DNA from: Alphaproteobacteria bacterium
GTDB lineage: Bacteria > Pseudomonadota > Alphaproteobacteria > GCA-2731375
Length of the DNA stretch: 64,000 bases
Direction of reading: 5' to 3'
Assembly (NCBI GenBank): GCA_021776235.1
Contig: JAJFGG010000161.1
Location: 124,001 to 188,000, forward strand
The position numbers and the translations under genes are program-made. Shown here in pieces: positions 61,175-64,000 of the stretch. Position 1 is the first letter of the stretch, and each line of letters opens with the position of its first letter. Below the pieces are notes generated by a model. The model saw only the letters and a list, made by a program, of their open reading frames with translations. It was not told the origin of the DNA and ran no database searches.

Positions 61175-61550
61175 GACCGTTCCTGTTCTTCGTTTCCTGC
61201 TGGTCTTTCTGCTAACCCTGACCACGAGCCATGCCGGGCTGGCCGGACCGGCTGATGTGGTCGGAGTGAAAGTGACGAAAAGTGGTCCGGGCGTCTACAA
61301 TTTTGCGGTCACCGTCCGCCATGCCGATGCGGGCTGGGAGCATTATGCCGATGCCTGGGATGTGCTGGGACCGGACGGCGCGGTGCTGGGTACGCGAAAG
61401 CTGGCCCATCCCCACGAACATGAACAGCCCTTTACCCGGTCGTTGTCGGGGGTGGCCATTCCCAAGGGTATCGGCAAAGTACGCCTCAGGGCCCATGACA
61501 AGGTGCACGGCTATGGCGGGGCCGAGATCGTGGTTGATTTGCCCCGATGA
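61173..61550 (+). CDS. Small secreted protein of unknown function
   Basis: A 125-aa protein with a signal peptide (VPVLRFLLVFLLTLTTSHAGLAG), cleaved near SHA. The mature part is beta-rich with several histidines (WEHYADAWD, LAHPHEHEQPF, HDKVHGYGG), which could bind metal. A GAGGAG site precedes the ATG. Its stop overlaps the next gene's ATG as ATGA, so it is translated with the dihaem cytochrome c. It may help the cytochrome's assembly or be a partner; I do not know the family. Confidence 0.85.
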   Translation: MTVPVLRFLLVFLLTLTTSHAGLAGPADVVGVKVTKSGPGVYNFAVTVRHADAGWEHYADAWDVLGPDGAVLGTRKLAHPHEHEQPFTRSLSGVAIPKGIGKVRLRAHDKVHGYGGAEIVVDLPR

Positions 61551-62425
61551 ATCGATTCGCTGGCGGAATGGCGTTTTTGCTCGTCGCGGCCTGGTGCGGG
61601 ACGGCGGCGGCGGATGCGGTATCGCGCGGCGCCTATCTGATTAGGGCGGCGGGATGTATCGGTTGCCACACGGATGCGAAGGGCGGCGGCCCGGCCCTGG
61701 CTGGTGGGCGGGCCCTGAAAACACCCTTTGGTATCTTTTACAGCCCCAACATCACACCGCACCCGAAGATGGGCATCGGCGCCTGGAGTGATGCGAATTT
61801 CCTTGCTGCCCTGGGCCATGGCATCCGCCCGGACGGCAGTAACTATTTCCCGGTCTTCCCATACCCCAGTTACACCGCCATGCAGTCCGAAGATGCCTTG
61901 GCCATCAAGGCCTATTTGTTTGCCCAGGCACCGGTGGCGCGCCGCAACAAGGCCCATGATGTGCCGCCGCCTTTCTCCTGGCGCTGGACCATACGTGTCT
62001 GGAAATGGCTGTTTTTCAAGCCGGGTCCCTGGCGGGACCAGGCGGACCAGGATGCGCGGTGGAACCGCGGCGCCTATCTGGTGCACGCGCTGGCCCATTG
62101 CGGGGAATGCCACACGGCGCGCAATTTTCTGGGCGCCATGAAATCATCCCGCTTTCTGGCCGGGACCGTGGATGGCCCTGAAGGAGATCTTGTCGCCAAT
62201 ATTACGCCCCATCAACAGACCGGCATTGGCGATTGGAGCGCGGCCGACATCGTGCAAGTGATGCGCGATGGCACCAAGCCCGACTATGACAATGTGCAAG
62301 GCAGCATGGAAGATGCCATCCGCGACGGTCTGGCCTATTTGACGGACGATGATCTGAACGCCATCGCCCAATACCTTCGCACCGTGCCGGCCATCGAGAA
62401 TCGCGTCCAGCGCCAGCCTGAATGA
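61547..62425 (+). CDS. Dihaem cytochrome c
   Basis: A 292-aa exported cytochrome. The signal peptide MNRFAGGMAFLLVAAWCGTAAA is followed by two haem-binding sites, CIGCH at 37-41 and CGECH at 185-189, each in a cytochrome c fold. Sequence such as RGAYLIRAAGCIGCHTDAKGGGPALAGGRALKTPFGIFYSPNITPHP matches the cytochrome subunits of membrane-bound alcohol or gluconate dehydrogenases, which usually carry three haems. Met ligands may be in the PKMGIGAW and NITPHQQTGIGDW regions, the second lacking a clear Met. No dehydrogenase gene is nearby. It is coupled to the secreted protein upstream. Confidence 0.92.
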   Translation: MNRFAGGMAFLLVAAWCGTAAADAVSRGAYLIRAAGCIGCHTDAKGGGPALAGGRALKTPFGIFYSPNITPHPKMGIGAWSDANFLAALGHGIRPDGSNYFPVFPYPSYTAMQSEDALAIKAYLFAQAPVARRNKAHDVPPPFSWRWTIRVWKWLFFKPGPWRDQADQDARWNRGAYLVHALAHCGECHTARNFLGAMKSSRFLAGTVDGPEGDLVANITPHQQTGIGDWSAADIVQVMRDGTKPDYDNVQGSMEDAIRDGLAYLTDDDLNAIAQYLRTVPAIENRVQRQPE

Positions 62426-62501
62426 GCGGCGGCGATAGCATGGGATTGCCCGCGCGAGGGCGAAAGCCTACCTTGGTTGCCCTCTGAAGCGGGGAGACGG
62501 C

Positions 62502-63779
62502 GTGCGCAATATTATCATAGTAGGTTTGGCGGCGGTTCTTTTGGCCGCCGTGTTGGCGTATTTTACCGCGCCGGATGAAAAACCCCCGCCGCTGGCCTCT
62601 GCGGAGACACCTGCCGTCGAGACGCCGGCCACCACGGCCGACAAGACATCGGTTGCGCCGGTGGGCAAAGCGCCTGAGAAATCGGCCGCCTCGGACGATG
62701 GCAGCAAATTGACGGCGCCCGCTCTTGGTAAGTCCCCTGCCACGGGCAATGGTAAAGTGGTGGTGGCCAAGGGAGCGTCCCGGACGGATGCGCCCAAGGC
62801 TACGGTGGACAAGGTCATGCCGGGCATAAAACCGCCGGCCTTCGATATTGTCCGGATCGCCAAGGATCGGACAGCGATCGTAGCCGGGCGGGCGCCGCCG
62901 GGCTCTACGGTACAATTGTCCCTGGGCGGCAAGCTTCTGGCCGAAACACCTGCCAATCACCGTGGCGAATGGGTGGCGGTGATTGCGCAGCCATTGCCCG
63001 GCGGCCAGGCGGAATTGAACCTGGTGGCAGTCCTGCCTGATGGCCGGATTATTGCGGCGGAATCCGTCGTTGCAGTGATAATTCCCGAGGCCGCATCCGA
63101 TACGGTGGCATCAAGCGAAGCAGGCAAGCCTGACGCCGTGCCGGCGACCCGAATAGGAAGGTCGGACAGTGCGGCAGCAAGCGCAGCGGCGAAACCGGAG
63201 GCAACTTCAGCGGCCAAAACAGCTGAGAAAGAGAGCCAAACCGCGGTGGCCGTGCTGTTGCCGAAAAGCAGCGGTGCCCCGGCCATACTGTTGCAAAAGC
63301 CGGAGCCGAAAGGAGGGCCGTCCTCCAACAAGCTGAGCGTCGATACGGTCGACTACGATGACAAGGGCAATGTTGTCGTATCGGGCAGCGCACCGTCTGG
63401 GAGCAAGGTGAGAACCTATGTGGACAACAAACCTGTAGGATTGTCTCAGGCGGATCAGAAAAGCGCCTGGCAGCTGAAGCCAAAGGCCGAGGTTGCGCCA
63501 GGTTCTCATACGTTGCGGGTAGATCAGGTTGATGACAAAGGCCGCGTGGTCAGCCGCATCGAGTTGCCCTTTGTCCGGGTCGCCGCGGCCGATGTCCTGT
63601 CCACCACGGCCCGCTTTCGGGTTATTGTACAGCCTGGAAACAGCCTGTGGCGTATCGCCCGCCGGGTTTATGGCAGCGGTGACCGCTACACAATTATCTA
63701 TCAGGCCAACGACAATCAGATCCGCAACCCTGACATGATCTTCCCCGGCCAGGTTTTTAGTTTGCCGACGCAAAATTAG
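62502..63779 (+). CDS. LysM-domain protein with N-terminal membrane anchor
   Basis: A 425-aa envelope protein. The start is GTG 62502 with GGGGAGA upstream. A hydrophobic anchor IIIVGLAAVLLAAVLAYF (4-21) is followed by an Ala/Pro/Lys-rich low-complexity stretch, an Ig-like or carboxypeptidase-regulatory-like repeat (FDIVRIAKDRTAIVAGRAPPGSTVQL), a second low-complexity stretch, another such repeat (SVDTVDYDDKGNVVVSGSAPSGSKVRTYVDNKPVG), and a C-terminal LysM domain VIVQPGNSLWRIARRVYGSGDRYTIIYQANDNQIRNPDMIFPGQVFSLP. This layout is common in alphaproteobacteria and likely binds peptidoglycan. It is a single gene. Confidence 0.9.
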   Translation: MRNIIIVGLAAVLLAAVLAYFTAPDEKPPPLASAETPAVETPATTADKTSVAPVGKAPEKSAASDDGSKLTAPALGKSPATGNGKVVVAKGASRTDAPKATVDKVMPGIKPPAFDIVRIAKDRTAIVAGRAPPGSTVQLSLGGKLLAETPANHRGEWVAVIAQPLPGGQAELNLVAVLPDGRIIAAESVVAVIIPEAASDTVASSEAGKPDAVPATRIGRSDSAAASAAAKPEATSAAKTAEKESQTAVAVLLPKSSGAPAILLQKPEPKGGPSSNKLSVDTVDYDDKGNVVVSGSAPSGSKVRTYVDNKPVGLSQADQKSAWQLKPKAEVAPGSHTLRVDQVDDKGRVVSRIELPFVRVAAADVLSTTARFRVIVQPGNSLWRIARRVYGSGDRYTIIYQANDNQIRNPDMIFPGQVFSLPTQN

Positions 63780-63887
63780 CTGGCTTTCAAGGGTTGCCCG
63801 ATGACTCGATGAATATGGGCAATGTGCGCTAGACTGGCGCAGACGCCAAAATCGAAGAATTTCGCCTGAGAATGATCGGAGTTAAAG

Positions 63888-64000
63888 ATGACGAGAATGC
63901 CGGCCCTTAGCCTGGCCGCCGTGCCTGGCCGCCGCCGCGCCACCCTGGAATTGGCGGGTGAGATTGAACGCCGCGGCTTTGCGGGTATCTATTGCCCCTC
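63888..64000 (+). CDS. LLM-class flavin-dependent oxidoreductase, partial at right edge
   Basis: The first 37 codons of a gene cut by the window edge. MTRMPALSLAAVPGRRRATLELAGEIERRGFAGIYCPS resembles the N-terminus of bacterial luciferase-like enzymes, with the alpha-helix ATLELAGEIERRGF leading into the second strand. CGGAG precedes the ATG. The call rests on a short stretch and is tentative. Confidence 0.6.
   Translation, partial: MTRMPALSLAAVPGRRRATLELAGEIERRGFAGIYCP

Noticed and set aside
63794-63822. TTGCCC...GGGCAA inverted repeat after the LysM gene as a terminator
   Set aside because: The stem is only 6 bp with a 17-nt loop and no T run follows.

Overview
The window looks like a GC-rich chromosomal segment of an alphaproteobacterium, most likely in or near the Rhodospirillales. 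The support is the adjacent bamD-recN-ligA block, a PAS_5-type regulator, an alphaproteobacterial-style XRE regulator, an alanyl-tRNA synthetase followed by a voltage-gated ion channel, and a heavy load of small-molecule catabolic genes (amidase, LLM flavin oxidoreductases, TauD dioxygenase, VOC, acyl-CoA enzymes, DMT exporters). No tRNA, rRNA, IS element, CRISPR array or prophage was seen. Species cannot be named from sequence reading alone.

Layout. 0-5.5 kb: an acyl-CoA ligase (cut by the left edge) coupled to an amidohydrolase, a divergent FAD-linked oxidase, and a YibH/YiaV-like HlyD protein. 5.6-8.8 kb: class III aminotransferase and a cytoplasmic gamma-glutamyltransferase-family protein, same strand. 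8.9-11.3 kb: a small unknown protein plus a methyltransferase, converging on a glutathionyl-hydroquinone-reductase-like GST. 11.3-14.6 kb: a SAM/class III cyclase/AAA/TPR signalling protein. 14.7-19.0 kb: an operon in the order amidotransferase - GXGXG protein - FMN glutamate-synthase-like protein - GSIII-like synthetase, matching mgsABC-gmaS of the N-methylglutamate pathway of methylamine use. 19.2-28.4 kb: cupin, TauD-type dioxygenase, uvrB, PAS protein, VOC protein, LLM oxidoreductase, amidase and a UbiH-family monooxygenase.

28.4-33.3 kb: a gentisate-type aromatic operon (ferredoxin reductase, gentisate dioxygenase, an unknown acidic protein, FAH-family hydrolase, then exonuclease III) divergent from a MarR regulator. 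A perfect 16-bp palindrome lies between the two. 33.4-36.3 kb: transporter, PuuD-like hydrolase with a coupled acetyltransferase, XRE regulator. 36.7-42.8 kb: bamD-recN-ligA followed in tight coupling by an enoyl-CoA hydratase, a small ORF that looks like an in-frame fusion of a thiolase N-terminus to a DUF35 C-terminus, and a cupin. 42.8-54.8 kb: an unknown 363-aa protein, an MDR oxidoreductase, a DMT transporter, nicotinate phosphoribosyltransferase, class II DAHP synthase, glutathione reductase, a small secreted protein, alaS and a K+ channel with a cyclic-nucleotide-binding domain.

55.2-59.1 kb is the least explained part: a two-gene unit with an unrecognised 772-aa soluble protein preceded by a near-perfect Shine-Dalgarno, followed 3 nt later by a signal-peptide-less PhoD-like metallophosphatase. 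It is flanked by a 441-bp gene-free stretch and a bidirectional terminator. It is the best candidate here for an undescribed system. 59.3-64 kb: NADP-isocitrate dehydrogenase, a LOG-family protein sharing its start site with a divergent secreted protein/dihaem cytochrome c pair, a LysM protein, and the start of another LLM oxidoreductase cut by the right edge.
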